From: Mycolicibacterium sp. P1-5
Lineage (GTDB): Bacteria; Actinomycetota; Actinomycetes; Mycobacteriales; Mycobacteriaceae
Reading direction: 5' to 3'
NCBI RefSeq assembly: GCF_008329565.1
Contig: NZ_NPKT01000027.1
Coordinates: forward strand, 1-51,537
Length of the DNA stretch: 51,537 nt
A program made the translations under genes and the position numbers. A model generated the notes under the pieces. The model did not search any database, had not been told where the DNA came from, and saw nothing but the letters and a program-made list of their open reading frames with translations. This document shows positions 16,683 to 24,705 of this stretch, in pieces (position 1 is the stretch's first letter; each line of letters begins with the position of its first letter).

Positions 16683-18320
16683 ATGGCGACCCGATACGAC
16701 CGGCCCTGGCGACGGCCCGGCGCAGCGGCCTATGCCCGCGGCCGGATCCGCGCCTTCCTGCATCCGCCGGTGACCGTCGTGCCCGCGCCGGCCGACCTGA
16801 TCAAGGACCACGACGTGGCGGTCCCGATGCGCGATGGAGTCACGTTGCGCGTAAACGTTTATCGCCCACCCGGTGACGGCCCGTTCCCGGTCATCATGTC
16901 CGTACATCCCTACGGCAAGGACGCGCTGCCGCGGCGAACCCGTCGAGGCTGGCGGCTCAACTTCCAGTTCCGGATCATGAATCAGCCCGAGCCCGTTCAG
17001 ATCTCGAGTGAGACCGGCTGGGAGGCGCCGGACCCTGTGGCATGGGTGGCACGCGGCTACGTCGTGATCAACGCCGACGCCCGGGGCGCAGGCACCTCCG
17101 AGGGGACCGGCTCGCTACTGTCCGACGATGAGGCCGGCGACACGTACGACCTGATCCAATGGGCGGGAACTCAACTCTGGTCCAACGGCCGGGTGGGTAT
17201 GCTCGGCGTCTCGTATTTGGCGCTCTCGCAATACAAGCCGGCGGCACTGCATCCGCCGCACCTCGCCGCGATCTGCCCCTGGGAAGGCTTCACCGACGCC
17301 TACCGCGATTTCATGACGCCGGGTGGCGTGCCCGAACGTGGCTTCTCGGTGATCTGGCAGGCCCTGACGCGTCGGGTCGCCCGCCTGTCGGTCGACATCG
17401 GGGTGCAGCGCCGCAGGCATCCGCTGCGCGACGAATGGTGGCAGTCCATCACCCCCGACCTTGCCCGCATCGAGGTCCCAATCCTGGCCTGCGCAAGCTT
17501 CTCCGACCACAACCTGCACAGCCAGGGCTCGTGGCGGCTCATCGAGCGGGCGGGGTCGGCGGAGCGCAGTGCGTACACGCATCGCGGCGGCAAGTGGGCC
17601 GTCTTCTACAGCGACGAGGCGCAACGCGTTCAGGCGGCGTTCTTTGACCGTCATCTCCGAAATCTGGACGCGCCCGCCTTGCCGCGGGTCCGGCTGGAAG
17701 TCCGCGAACGCCGGGACGCGGTGGTCGCCGTGCGCGACGAACACGAGTGGCCGTTGGCCCGGACCCGCTGGACCGCACTGCATCTCGGCGACGACGGCCT
17801 ACTCGGCGAGTCCGAGCCGTCCGTCACGGGCACCGCGTCATTTCGGCTGCGCCGCCAAGCCGTCGCCTTCTCCCATCGGTTCGATAGCGATGTCGAGCTC
17901 ACCGGCCCGATGAGCCTGCGGCTGCGGATCTCATTGAACGGCGCCGATGACGCGCACCTGTTCGTCGGGGTCGAGAAGTGGAGCGACGGACATTACGTAC
18001 CGTTCGAAGGCTCCTACGGTTACGGTCGCGACCGCATCGCCGACGCCCGGATGCGGCTGGCGCTGCGGGACTCCCTGGACGTCGTACATCCGTTGCGGCC
18101 AAGCGAAATCGTGGATGCCGACATCGCGCTCAGCGCATCATCTACGTTGTTCCGGGCCGGCGACGAACTGCGGCTACTGATCGCCGGTCGCTACCTGGAG
18201 CCGTTCAATCCACTGTTCGGCCACTTGCCCGCGCGGTACCCGCCCAGCCGTCGGGGTAGCGCCGTCGTGCACTGGGGACCGGGCGCCTCGGCGCTCACCA
18301 TTCCGGTGATCCCGGGATGA
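16683..18320 (+). CDS. CocE/NonD family hydrolase (X-Pro dipeptidyl-peptidase-like)
   Basis: 545 aa. S15-type serine hydrolase: VAVPMRDGVTLRVNVYRP at the N-terminus, DARGAGTSEGTG, nucleophile elbow GVSYLALSQY with Ser177, CASFSDHNLHSQGSW (acid region), HRGGKWAVFYSDEAQ, and a C-terminal jelly-roll domain (about residues 340-540; GPMSLRLRISLNGADDAHLF). Family members hydrolyse esters or acyl-peptides. Starts one base after the lipoprotein stop, so co-transcribed. Confidence 0.9.
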   Translation: MATRYDRPWRRPGAAAYARGRIRAFLHPPVTVVPAPADLIKDHDVAVPMRDGVTLRVNVYRPPGDGPFPVIMSVHPYGKDALPRRTRRGWRLNFQFRIMNQPEPVQISSETGWEAPDPVAWVARGYVVINADARGAGTSEGTGSLLSDDEAGDTYDLIQWAGTQLWSNGRVGMLGVSYLALSQYKPAALHPPHLAAICPWEGFTDAYRDFMTPGGVPERGFSVIWQALTRRVARLSVDIGVQRRRHPLRDEWWQSITPDLARIEVPILACASFSDHNLHSQGSWRLIERAGSAERSAYTHRGGKWAVFYSDEAQRVQAAFFDRHLRNLDAPALPRVRLEVRERRDAVVAVRDEHEWPLARTRWTALHLGDDGLLGESEPSVTGTASFRLRRQAVAFSHRFDSDVELTGPMSLRLRISLNGADDAHLFVGVEKWSDGHYVPFEGSYGYGRDRIADARMRLALRDSLDVVHPLRPSEIVDADIALSASSTLFRAGDELRLLIAGRYLEPFNPLFGHLPARYPPSRRGSAVVHWGPGASALTIPVIPG

Positions 18321-18381
18321 ACCTGCGATCCCGACCGCGTTCAATTCAACAGGTACCGACAACCGTCTCTGGAGGTCTCCC

Positions 18382-19131
18382 ATGCGTATCGCGGTAGCAG
18401 GCGCGACCGGCAATATCGGCGCTCGCACCACCACGGCCCTGGAGCGCGGCGGGCACGACGTCGTGCGGATCAGCCGCTCCCTGGGTGTCGACCTCATGAC
18501 CGGCGCCGGCCTGGAGGCGGCGCTCGCCGGCGTCGACGCGGTGGTCGACGCCATCAGCGCTCCGCCCGTCGGCCCGGACGAGACCCGTGAGTACTTCGCA
18601 ACAACAACGACAAACCTGCTCGAAGCCGAGCAACGGGCGGGCGTGCGCCATCACGTTCTGCTCTCGATCGTCGGTATCAATCGGATCGACGGCGGCACCG
18701 CCCACTACGAGGGCAAGCGTGCGCAGGAACGCCTGGTGGAGGCGGCGTCGGTGCCGTGGACGATCGTCCCGGCCGCGCAATTCCACGACTTCGCCGCGAT
18801 GGCGGCCGGCTGGACCGAACAGGAAGGCGTCGCGGTCATCGCCCCGCTGCTGGTACAACCGATCGCCCCCGACGACATCGCCGCGGTGCTGGCCGAGGTC
18901 GCCGCGGGCGAACCCCAGGGCCGATACGTCGACGTCGTCGGTCCGGACACCCAGGATCTGGTCGACATGGCCCGGCGCACCCACGCTGTGCTCGGCCGTT
19001 CGGTGAAGCTGGTCCCATCCTGGTCCGGCCCGCTGGGCGAGGAGTTGGCCGGAAATGTCCTGCTCCCCGGCGACGGCGCCCGGATCGCCCCGACCACGTT
19101 CGAGGAATGGCTGGCGGCCGGCGCGCAGTGA
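18382..19131 (+). CDS. NAD(P)-binding (NmrA/atypical SDR) protein
   Basis: 249 aa. Rossmann signature VAGATGNIGARTTTALERGGHDV at the N-terminus and HHVLLSIVGINRI / YEGKRAQERLVE, typical of atypical short-chain dehydrogenases with NmrA/UDP-sugar-epimerase-like fold; the classical YxxxK is represented by YEGK. May be a redox sensor or an oxidoreductase. GGAGG upstream of the ATG. Ends at a long terminator hairpin shared with whiB3. Confidence 0.88.
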   Translation: MRIAVAGATGNIGARTTTALERGGHDVVRISRSLGVDLMTGAGLEAALAGVDAVVDAISAPPVGPDETREYFATTTTNLLEAEQRAGVRHHVLLSIVGINRIDGGTAHYEGKRAQERLVEAASVPWTIVPAAQFHDFAAMAAGWTEQEGVAVIAPLLVQPIAPDDIAAVLAEVAAGEPQGRYVDVVGPDTQDLVDMARRTHAVLGRSVKLVPSWSGPLGEELAGNVLLPGDGARIAPTTFEEWLAAGAQ

Positions 19132-19167
19132 GAAAGAGGCCCAACCCGCGTGGGGTGGGCCTCTTTC
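19132..19167. terminator. Bidirectional hairpin terminator
   Basis: Twelve-bp perfect stem GAAAGAGGCCCA (19132-19143) with TGGGCCTCTTTC (19156-19167), extendable inward. Lies between convergent coding regions. The T-rich and A-rich stem ends give weak U-tracts in both directions. Confidence 0.85.
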
Positions 19168-19183
19168 AAGGTTTGCTGATCGA

Positions 19184-19474
19184 TCAGGCGGTCCGGCGAA
19201 TTCCGCGCTTGAGCAATAACTCGCGCTCCGATTCGCTCAATCCGCCCCAGATGCCATAAGGCTCGGCGACAGCCAAGGCATGGGAACGGCATTGAGCAAT
19301 CACCGGGCAACTCCGGCACATTTCCTTGGCGCGCATCTCGCGCTGGGCGCGGGCGCGGCCACGTTCGCCGTCGGGGTGGAAGAACATGGACGAATCGACA
19401 CCTCGGCAGAGGCCTTGTATCTGCCAATCCCAGATGTCGGCATTCGGGCCGGGTAGCTGCTGCGGCTGTGGCAT
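19184..19474 (-). CDS. whiB3: Redox-sensing transcription factor WhiB3
   Basis: 96 aa. Wbl protein with four Fe-S-cluster cysteines C23, C53, C56 and C62 (pattern C...CxxC...C), the G-[VI]-W-G-G turn GIWGG at 74-78, and a basic C-terminus LLLKRGIRRTA that contacts DNA. The N-terminus MPQPQQLPGPNADIW is the WhiB3 signature. It is about six residues shorter than M. tuberculosis WhiB3 in the linker between LLLK and RGIRRTA. WhiB3 senses O2/NO and binds SigA, directing lipid and redox metabolism (family knowledge). Confidence 0.97.
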   Translation of the reverse strand: MPQPQQLPGPNADIWDWQIQGLCRGVDSSMFFHPDGERGRARAQREMRAKEMCRSCPVIAQCRSHALAVAEPYGIWGGLSESERELLLKRGIRRTA

Positions 19475-19492
19475 TGGAAAACCCCTCTCTCC

Positions 19493-19509
19493 GCATATCT
19501 TTCATATGC
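19493..19509. promoter_or_regulatory. Palindrome in whiB3 leader
   Basis: GCATAT-CTTTC-ATATGC, a perfect 6-5-6 inverted repeat 19-35 bases upstream of the whiB3 start, just before its purine-rich ribosome site. On the transcript it could fold as an AU-rich hairpin next to the ribosome site, or it may be a DNA operator. Confidence 0.5.
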
Positions 19510-19562
19510 GTGAGTTGTGGAACCGATCCGAGCACTGTCGCCGGTGACTACTCGTGCTCACA

Positions 19563-19592
19563 AAGTTAGGGGCGCTTCGCAAAGCGAGTCAA
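19563..19592 (-). promoter_or_regulatory. Probable SigA-type promoter of whiB3
   Basis: On the minus strand, TTGACT (19592-19587), 18-base spacer, TAACTT (19568-19563). A hairpin-forming CGCTT/AAGCG pair sits inside the spacer. The implied 5' UTR is about 80 bases. The remaining intergenic DNA (to 19852) is comparatively A/T-rich and shows no gene. Confidence 0.55.
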
Positions 19593-19852
19593 TAGCCATG
19601 CCATGTGCGGAATCACATAATCGCAGCTCGAGAATTTACATCACGTTCATCATTGCGACCCATCGTCGCCGGGCGACGTGCTATTCGACGCGCGATCATC
19701 GTGATGATTTCGTGATTTGCGCAGGACGGCGCTTCAGGAGTCAGCACCGGATTTCGGCACACCCGGCCGGTAGTAAACACAGCCGTAACACTGCGACCAC
19801 GAACTGTTAACTGAGATGTTTTCTCCTCGCCGGTTGATAGCGTGCCGGGCAG

Positions 19853-20662
19853 ATGGACACCTCCGCACTGAGCGCCGCCGCCTTCGGTGATACGCCAGAC
19901 CGCTGGCCGCTGCCCGCCGCGCACACTCCCGAACAGCTATGGATGCGGGCGGTCGCCGCCGCCGGCCAGGGCCGCTATAGCAACGCACGCTCCGACCTCG
20001 CCGCGCTCCGCCGTCGGGAACCCGCCGGAGCCTTGGCGTCGCTGTCGCTGAGTACCGAGGCATCGTTGCTGCGCCAGCTCGGGGGCCATCGACTGGCGGC
20101 CGGACGGGATGGCCGCGCACTGGCGATCGCGCGAGCCTCAGGTGACGGCCCATTCGCCGTGCAGGCTCTCGCCGACGCCGTCGTGGGCTTGGCCGCCGAC
20201 GCGTTGGGAGTGGGTCGGCTCGCGGTGTCGGCACGACTGCTCGAACAGGCCCGGGAGCTGACGCGTGGGGCGCAGGTGCCCCGGTTGGCCATCCGCCAGG
20301 CCTGGGTCAGCGCTGAACTGGCGATGGCCGGTGGCCGCGGCGAGGACGCCGTGACCCATGCACGGCGCGGGGTGGCGATTGCCGAGGAATCACTACCGGC
20401 TTTACGCCGGCATCGGGTCAAAAGTGACGTGGTGCTCGCCGCTGCGTTCTGCTGCGCAGGCTCGCTGATTTCCGCCCGTGAGGTCGCCGATGCCACGCTG
20501 CGCGGCACCGAGACCTACGGGCTGGTTCCGCTGCGCTGGGCGCTGGCGTGTCTGCTGGCCGATATCGGTAGTGCATCGATTACGTCACAGCAGGTCTCGG
20601 CGCTCCGAGACGATTGTGCTGGCCTTATCACACGGCGCGGCGGCCGGTGGAGTAGCCGCTAA
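19853..20662 (+). CDS. Helical-repeat protein of the Rv3415c type
   Basis: 269 aa. Alanine/leucine-rich, with successive helix pairs resembling TPR repeats (LWMRAVAAAGQGRYSNARSD, LARQLGGHRLAAGRD-like, AVSARLLEQARELTRG). No enzymatic motif. Position immediately upstream of sigD and divergent from whiB3 matches M. tuberculosis Rv3415c, whose function is not established. The ATG lies shortly after an A/T-rich region that probably contains its promoter. Confidence 0.8.
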   Translation: MDTSALSAAAFGDTPDRWPLPAAHTPEQLWMRAVAAAGQGRYSNARSDLAALRRREPAGALASLSLSTEASLLRQLGGHRLAAGRDGRALAIARASGDGPFAVQALADAVVGLAADALGVGRLAVSARLLEQARELTRGAQVPRLAIRQAWVSAELAMAGGRGEDAVTHARRGVAIAEESLPALRRHRVKSDVVLAAAFCCAGSLISAREVADATLRGTETYGLVPLRWALACLLADIGSASITSQQVSALRDDCAGLITRRGGRWSSR

Positions 20663-20724
20663 CGCACGATCGGCAGTTTGGGCCGATATTGTCTAGCTGA
20701 AGGCTGCCGGGAAGCGTCCCGTAC

Positions 20725-20750
20725 GTAACGTTGGAGATATCGCCGTCGAT
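20725..20750 (+). promoter_or_regulatory. Possible SigD-type ECF promoter at the sigD start
   Basis: GTAACG (20725-20730), 16-base spacer, CGAT (20747-20750). This agrees with one SigD consensus that I recall (GTAACG ... CGAT), but other published versions differ. The -10 overlaps the ATG at 20749, so transcripts from it could not encode the full protein from that ATG. It may therefore be coincidence or serve another purpose. Confidence 0.3.
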
Positions 20751-21327
20751 GACAATTCCAGGAGAACGTCTCGACGCCGCCGTTGCTGAGGCAGTGGCCG
20801 GCAGCCGAGATGCCCTCCGGGAAGTTGTGGAGACCATCCGCCCCATCGTGGTCCGTTATATCCGGGCTCGCCTGGGGTCCACGGAGCGGGTCGGTCTCTC
20901 TGCCGACGACGTCGCTCAGGAGGTTTGCTTGGCCGCCATCCAGGCGCTGCCGCGCTACCAGGATCAGGGTCGCCCCTTCCTGGCCTTCGTGTACGGCATC
21001 GCTGCTCACAAGGTCGCCGACGCGCATCGCGCCGCGGCCCGTAATCGTTCCGACCCCACCGATGTGGTGCCGGAGCGGTTCTCGCTCGACGCTGGACCCG
21101 AGCAGATGGCGATGCAGTCCGATTCCGCGGCGCGGATGACCAAATTGCTGGAGATCCTGCCCGAGAAGCAGCGCGAGATCCTCATGCTGCGCATCGTGGT
21201 GGGGTTGTCGGCCGAGGAGACCGCCGACGCGGTCGGCAGCACGCCCGGAGCCGTTCGTGTCGCCCAGCACCGAGCGTTGGCCAAGTTGAAGACCGAGATC
21301 ACCGCGGCAGGTAACGGCCATGCCTGA
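20749..21327 (+). CDS. sigD: ECF RNA polymerase sigma factor SigD
   Basis: 192 aa from ATG 20749. Region 2 at about residues 20-90 (VVRYIRARLGS, LSADDVAQEVCLAAIQALPRY, FLAFVYGIAAHKVADAHR) and region 4 at about 125-180 (LLEILPEKQREILMLRIVVG, TPGAVRVAQHRALAKLK). A TTG at 20731 in frame would add LEISPS, and this peptide is conserved in M. tuberculosis SigD, so either the start is upstream or the DNA there is constrained for another reason. An in-frame TGA lies further upstream. Overlaps rsdA by eight bases. Confidence 0.96.
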   Translation: MTIPGERLDAAVAEAVAGSRDALREVVETIRPIVVRYIRARLGSTERVGLSADDVAQEVCLAAIQALPRYQDQGRPFLAFVYGIAAHKVADAHRAAARNRSDPTDVVPERFSLDAGPEQMAMQSDSAARMTKLLEILPEKQREILMLRIVVGLSAEETADAVGSTPGAVRVAQHRALAKLKTEITAAGNGHA

Positions 21328-22579
21328 CTTCGGACGCAATTCCCGCAACGACGATCCGTCGCTGGACGCCATCCTGAACAGTGAGCGTTTCATCGCCGCA
21401 CTGGCCACCGGTCATCTGGTGGCCCCGCAAGACCGAGCCGACGCCGAATTGGCAGACCTGCTCGGGGGGTGGCGCGACGAGATGCGCTGGCCGCCGGCGA
21501 CCGGGCTGATCACCGAGCGTGACGCCGTCGCGGCACTGCGCGCCGGGCTTGCCGAGAAGCAGAGCAGCGGACGCAGCCGGCGCGGCCTGAGCATCGTCGG
21601 CGCAGCCGCCGCAGGTGTGCTGGCACTGGGCGGCTTCGGTGCGGTCGTGGCCGGTGCCGGACCCGGTGATGCCCTGTACGGGTTGCGCACGATGCTGTTC
21701 GGCGGGCCGACCCAGGTCCGCGACGACCAGGTCGCGCTGGCCTCGGCCAAGGAGCAGCTCGCCCAGGTCCAGCAGTTGGTCACCCAGGGTGACTGGCAGC
21801 AGGCCCAGGACAAGCTGGTCGAGGTCAGCAGCAAGGTGAACGGCCTCGGTGACGAGCCGCAGAAGCAGCAGCTGCTCGAGCAGTGGAACGAGCTGTCGGC
21901 GAAGGTCGTGCAGAAGGATCCGGCGGCCACCGTGCCGCCCGGTATCACCTACACGGTTCCGGCGTCGGCACCCGAACTCGTCCCGGCGGTGATCACCCCG
22001 ACCAAGGGACCTGAGGTGCCGCCGACCAGCATTCCGGGTCTGCCGCCGATCACGATCTCGACAACGCCGGATGGCACCGGCACATTCGGTCCGTCGCCGT
22101 CGGACACTCCGCCGTCGGCGGCCGAGCAGACCGGTCCGTCGACCACGACGACGGCCCCGTCCACCACGACCGTCGCTCCGACCACGACGACGGTTCCGAC
22201 CACGCCGACAAGCGGCACCACGACCACGACCAGGCTGCCGACGACGACCACCACGACGACGTTGGCGGGAACGACGTCGAGTGCCGGCTCGGCCGCCCAG
22301 GCGCCGGCGCTGGCACCGACGGCTCAGGCCGCGCCGGACTCTCCGGCTGCGGCCACGTCGACGGTTGTCGTAGAGCAGCAGTCGTCGGCACCCGCAACTC
22401 AGCAGCAGACCATCGCGTCGATTCCGTCGACGGTCATCCAGACGCCTCGGGCACAGTCGCCGAATGCGGTGATCACCACCACGATGTTGTTCCCGATGCC
22501 GCAGGCGCCCGCGCTACCGCAATTGCCGAAGCTGCCCAGCGTTGGCGGAGGCGGCAACGGTCAGGGCAATGGGCAGTGA
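21320..22579 (+). CDS. rsdA: Anti-sigma-D factor RsdA (membrane-spanning)
   Basis: 419 aa, much longer than M. tuberculosis Rv3413c (about 300). The N-terminal cytoplasmic SigD-binding part (residues 1-80; NDDPSLDAILNSERFIAALA) is followed by one TM helix (about 90-112, GLSIVGAAAAGVLALGGFGAVV), a short helical domain (LASAKEQLAQVQQLVTQGDWQQ) and a long Pro/Thr-rich extracytoplasmic tail with TTTT tracts. Release of SigD in mycobacteria involves ClpP-dependent degradation of RsdA (family knowledge). The ATG lies within the sigD 3' end, giving coupled translation of sigma and anti-sigma factors. Confidence 0.93.
   Translation: MPDFGRNSRNDDPSLDAILNSERFIAALATGHLVAPQDRADAELADLLGGWRDEMRWPPATGLITERDAVAALRAGLAEKQSSGRSRRGLSIVGAAAAGVLALGGFGAVVAGAGPGDALYGLRTMLFGGPTQVRDDQVALASAKEQLAQVQQLVTQGDWQQAQDKLVEVSSKVNGLGDEPQKQQLLEQWNELSAKVVQKDPAATVPPGITYTVPASAPELVPAVITPTKGPEVPPTSIPGLPPITISTTPDGTGTFGPSPSDTPPSAAEQTGPSTTTTAPSTTTVAPTTTTVPTTPTSGTTTTTRLPTTTTTTTLAGTTSSAGSAAQAPALAPTAQAAPDSPAAATSTVVVEQQSSAPATQQQTIASIPSTVIQTPRAQSPNAVITTTMLFPMPQAPALPQLPKLPSVGGGGNGQGNGQ
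22138..22262 (+). repeat. Low-complexity ACC/ACG (threonine) repeat within rsdA
   Basis: Imperfect tandem ACGACG/ACCACG triplets encoding Thr-rich runs broken by Pro, Ala, Ser and Val. Such tracts are prone to length change and probably form an extended, possibly O-mannosylated, periplasmic stalk. Confidence 0.8.
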
Positions 22580-22613
22580 GCGGTTTCGCGCTCAGCAGAT
22601 ATTGACGCCGCGC

Positions 22614-23018
22614 TCAGCGGAACCCGTCGTAGTCCGATGTCGCTTCGTTGAGTGAGGCGTCGGCATATCCGCGGCAGTAATCCCACGTGACGTAGGCGTC
22701 CGGCTCGGGGTCGTACGCGGGCTCGTGCGGGCGGACGGTGCCGTCGACCAGTAGCTGAAGTAGGTTGGCGCGCAACATATCCCAGTCGTGGTAGTGGTCC
22801 TGCTGGCATTCGTCACAGCACACCACCAATCCGCGGATACCCCGGTGGGCGAGCAGTGCCTCGTAGACCGCCAAATCGGCCAAATCGGCCTCGACCGCGG
22901 CGCGCTCCTGGGGATCCAGTGGCTGCCCAGGCTCCAGTGCGTCCAACGCGGCCGACGGATCGGCCGGGTCGTCGGCGAACGGATCGGGTGGCAGGCCTGG
23001 TGGGAGGTGGTCGCGCAC
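22614..23018 (-). CDS. DUF5319 family protein (Rv3412-like)
   Basis: 134 aa from GTG 23018. Acidic, begins VRDHLPPGLPPDPFADDPAD; contains VVCCDECQQDHYHDWDMLRANLLQLL with three cysteines (CCxxC) and histidines that could bind metal, and ends YVTWDYCRGYADASLNEA. Conserved in actinobacteria next to guaB2 and rsdA; function unknown. Divergent from guaB2, so its promoter lies in the same 100-base gap. Confidence 0.9.
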   Translation of the reverse strand: MRDHLPPGLPPDPFADDPADPSAALDALEPGQPLDPQERAAVEADLADLAVYEALLAHRGIRGLVVCCDECQQDHYHDWDMLRANLLQLLVDGTVRPHEPAYDPEPDAYVTWDYCRGYADASLNEATSDYDGFR

Positions 23019-23075
23019 GACACCACAGTACTCAGCGCTGCGGGTATCGCGCCAGGGAAGGTGGCGGCGAGCCGA

Positions 23076-23114
23076 TAGGATGGGGTGCACATTCCGCAGC
23101 TGATGGGGGCCCCC
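23076..23114 (+). promoter_or_regulatory. Probable guaB2 promoter -10 and GC palindrome at ribosome site
   Basis: TAGGAT (23076-23081) is a good mycobacterial -10. Between it and the ATG, GGGGGCCCCC (23105-23114) is a perfect ten-base palindrome overlapping where the ribosome binding site must be. No clear -35. Confidence 0.45.
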
Positions 23115-23118
23115 ACCG

Positions 23119-24696
23119 ATGACCATTGCCGAAGGCAGCGCCGGCCGCATCGACGGCTTGACCGCGCATCTGAATGGCCTGCTGGGGGAATCGGTTCCCA
23201 CCGGCGGTGACGACCCCAACAAGATCGCGATGCTGGGCTTGACCTTCGATGACGTGCTGCTGTTGCCGGCCGCCTCCGACGTGGTTCCGGCCACCGCCGA
23301 CACCTCCAGCCAGCTGACCAAGAAGATCCGGCTCAAGGTGCCGTTGGTCAGCTCCGCGATGGATACCGTGACCGAGGCCCGGATGGCGATCGCGATGGCC
23401 CGTCAGGGGGGCATGGGCGTTCTGCACCGCAACCTGTCGATCGCCGAGCAGGCCGGACAGGTCGAGATGGTGAAGCGGTCGGAGGCAGGCATGGTCACCG
23501 ATCCGGTTACCTGCTCGCCGGAGAACACGCTGGCCGAAGTCGACGCGATGTGCGCCCGGTTCCGCATTTCCGGTCTCCCGGTGGTGGATCCGCAGGGCTC
23601 CCTCGTTGGCATCATCACCAACCGCGACATGCGCTTCGAAGTCGACATGAGCAAGCCCGTCTCCGAGGTGATGACCAAGGCTCCGCTGATCACCGCCCAG
23701 GAGGGCGTGACGGCCGACGCCGCGTTAGGCCTGTTGCGGCGCCACAAGATCGAGAAGCTGCCGATCGTCGACGGACATGGCAGGTTGACCGGCCTGATCA
23801 CCGTCAAGGACTTCGTCAAGACCGAACAGCACCCGCTGGCCACCAAGGACAGCGACGGGCGCCTGCTCGTCGGTGCGGCGGTCGGCGTCGGCGACGACGC
23901 GTGGGAGCGCGCCATGACACTCGTCGACGCCGGCGTGGACGTGTTGATCGTCGACACCGCGCACGCCCACAACCGCCGGGTGCTCGACACCGTCGGCAAG
24001 CTCAAGGCCGAGGTGGGGCACAGGGTGGAGGTCGTCGGCGGCAACGTTGCCACCCGCAGCGGAGCCGCCGCCCTGGTGGAGGCCGGTGCCGACGCGGTCA
24101 AGGTCGGTGTGGGGCCCGGGTCGATCTGCACCACCCGTGTGGTGGCCGGCGTGGGGGCACCACAAATCACGGCGATTCTGGAGGCCACCGCGGTGTGCGC
24201 GCCGGCCGGTGTGCCGGTGATCGCGGACGGCGGCCTGCAGTACTCCGGTGACATCGCCAAGGCCCTTGCCGCCGGCGCATCGACGGCGATGCTCGGGTCG
24301 CTGTTGGCCGGTACCGCAGAGTCGCCCGGCGATCTGATCTTCGTCAACGGCAAGCAGTTCAAGAGTTACCGCGGTATGGGGTCGCTGGGCGCCATGCAGG
24401 GCCGCGGGGCGCAGAAGAGTTTCTCGAAGGACCGCTACTTCCAGGACGACGTGCTCTCCGAGGACAAGCTGGTGCCGGAGGGCATCGAGGGCCGGGTGCC
24501 GTTCCGCGGACCGTTGTCCACCGTCATCCATCAGCTCACCGGAGGTCTGCGCGCCGCGATGGGCTACACCGGAGCCTCGGGCATCGAGGGGTTGCAACAC
24601 GCGCAGTTCGTGCGAATCACCGCCGCGGGTCTCAAGGAGAGCCACCCGCACGACGTCACAATGACCGCCGAAGCTCCCAACTACTACGCCCGCTAG
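23119..24696 (+). CDS. guaB2: Inosine-5'-monophosphate dehydrogenase
   Basis: 525 aa. NAD-dependent oxidation of IMP to XMP, the committed step in guanine nucleotide synthesis; GuaB2 is the essential IMPDH in mycobacteria. Barrel with FDDVLLLPAASDVVP, Bateman module of two CBS domains (about residues 115-240; DPVTCSPENTLAEVDAMCAR and KAPLITAQEGVTADAALGLL), catalytic loop GPGSICTTRVVAGVGAPQ with Cys337, and mobile flap with YRGMGSLGAMQG. Followed nine bases later by guaB3. Confidence 0.97.
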   Translation: MTIAEGSAGRIDGLTAHLNGLLGESVPTGGDDPNKIAMLGLTFDDVLLLPAASDVVPATADTSSQLTKKIRLKVPLVSSAMDTVTEARMAIAMARQGGMGVLHRNLSIAEQAGQVEMVKRSEAGMVTDPVTCSPENTLAEVDAMCARFRISGLPVVDPQGSLVGIITNRDMRFEVDMSKPVSEVMTKAPLITAQEGVTADAALGLLRRHKIEKLPIVDGHGRLTGLITVKDFVKTEQHPLATKDSDGRLLVGAAVGVGDDAWERAMTLVDAGVDVLIVDTAHAHNRRVLDTVGKLKAEVGHRVEVVGGNVATRSGAAALVEAGADAVKVGVGPGSICTTRVVAGVGAPQITAILEATAVCAPAGVPVIADGGLQYSGDIAKALAAGASTAMLGSLLAGTAESPGDLIFVNGKQFKSYRGMGSLGAMQGRGAQKSFSKDRYFQDDVLSEDKLVPEGIEGRVPFRGPLSTVIHQLTGGLRAAMGYTGASGIEGLQHAQFVRITAAGLKESHPHDVTMTAEAPNYYAR

Positions 24697-24705
24697 GGGT
24701 CGATC

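Noticed and set aside
22138..22262. CRISPR-like or VNTR array
   Set aside because: The repetition is triplet-level Thr/Pro coding sequence inside rsdA, with no spacers or conserved direct repeat unit.
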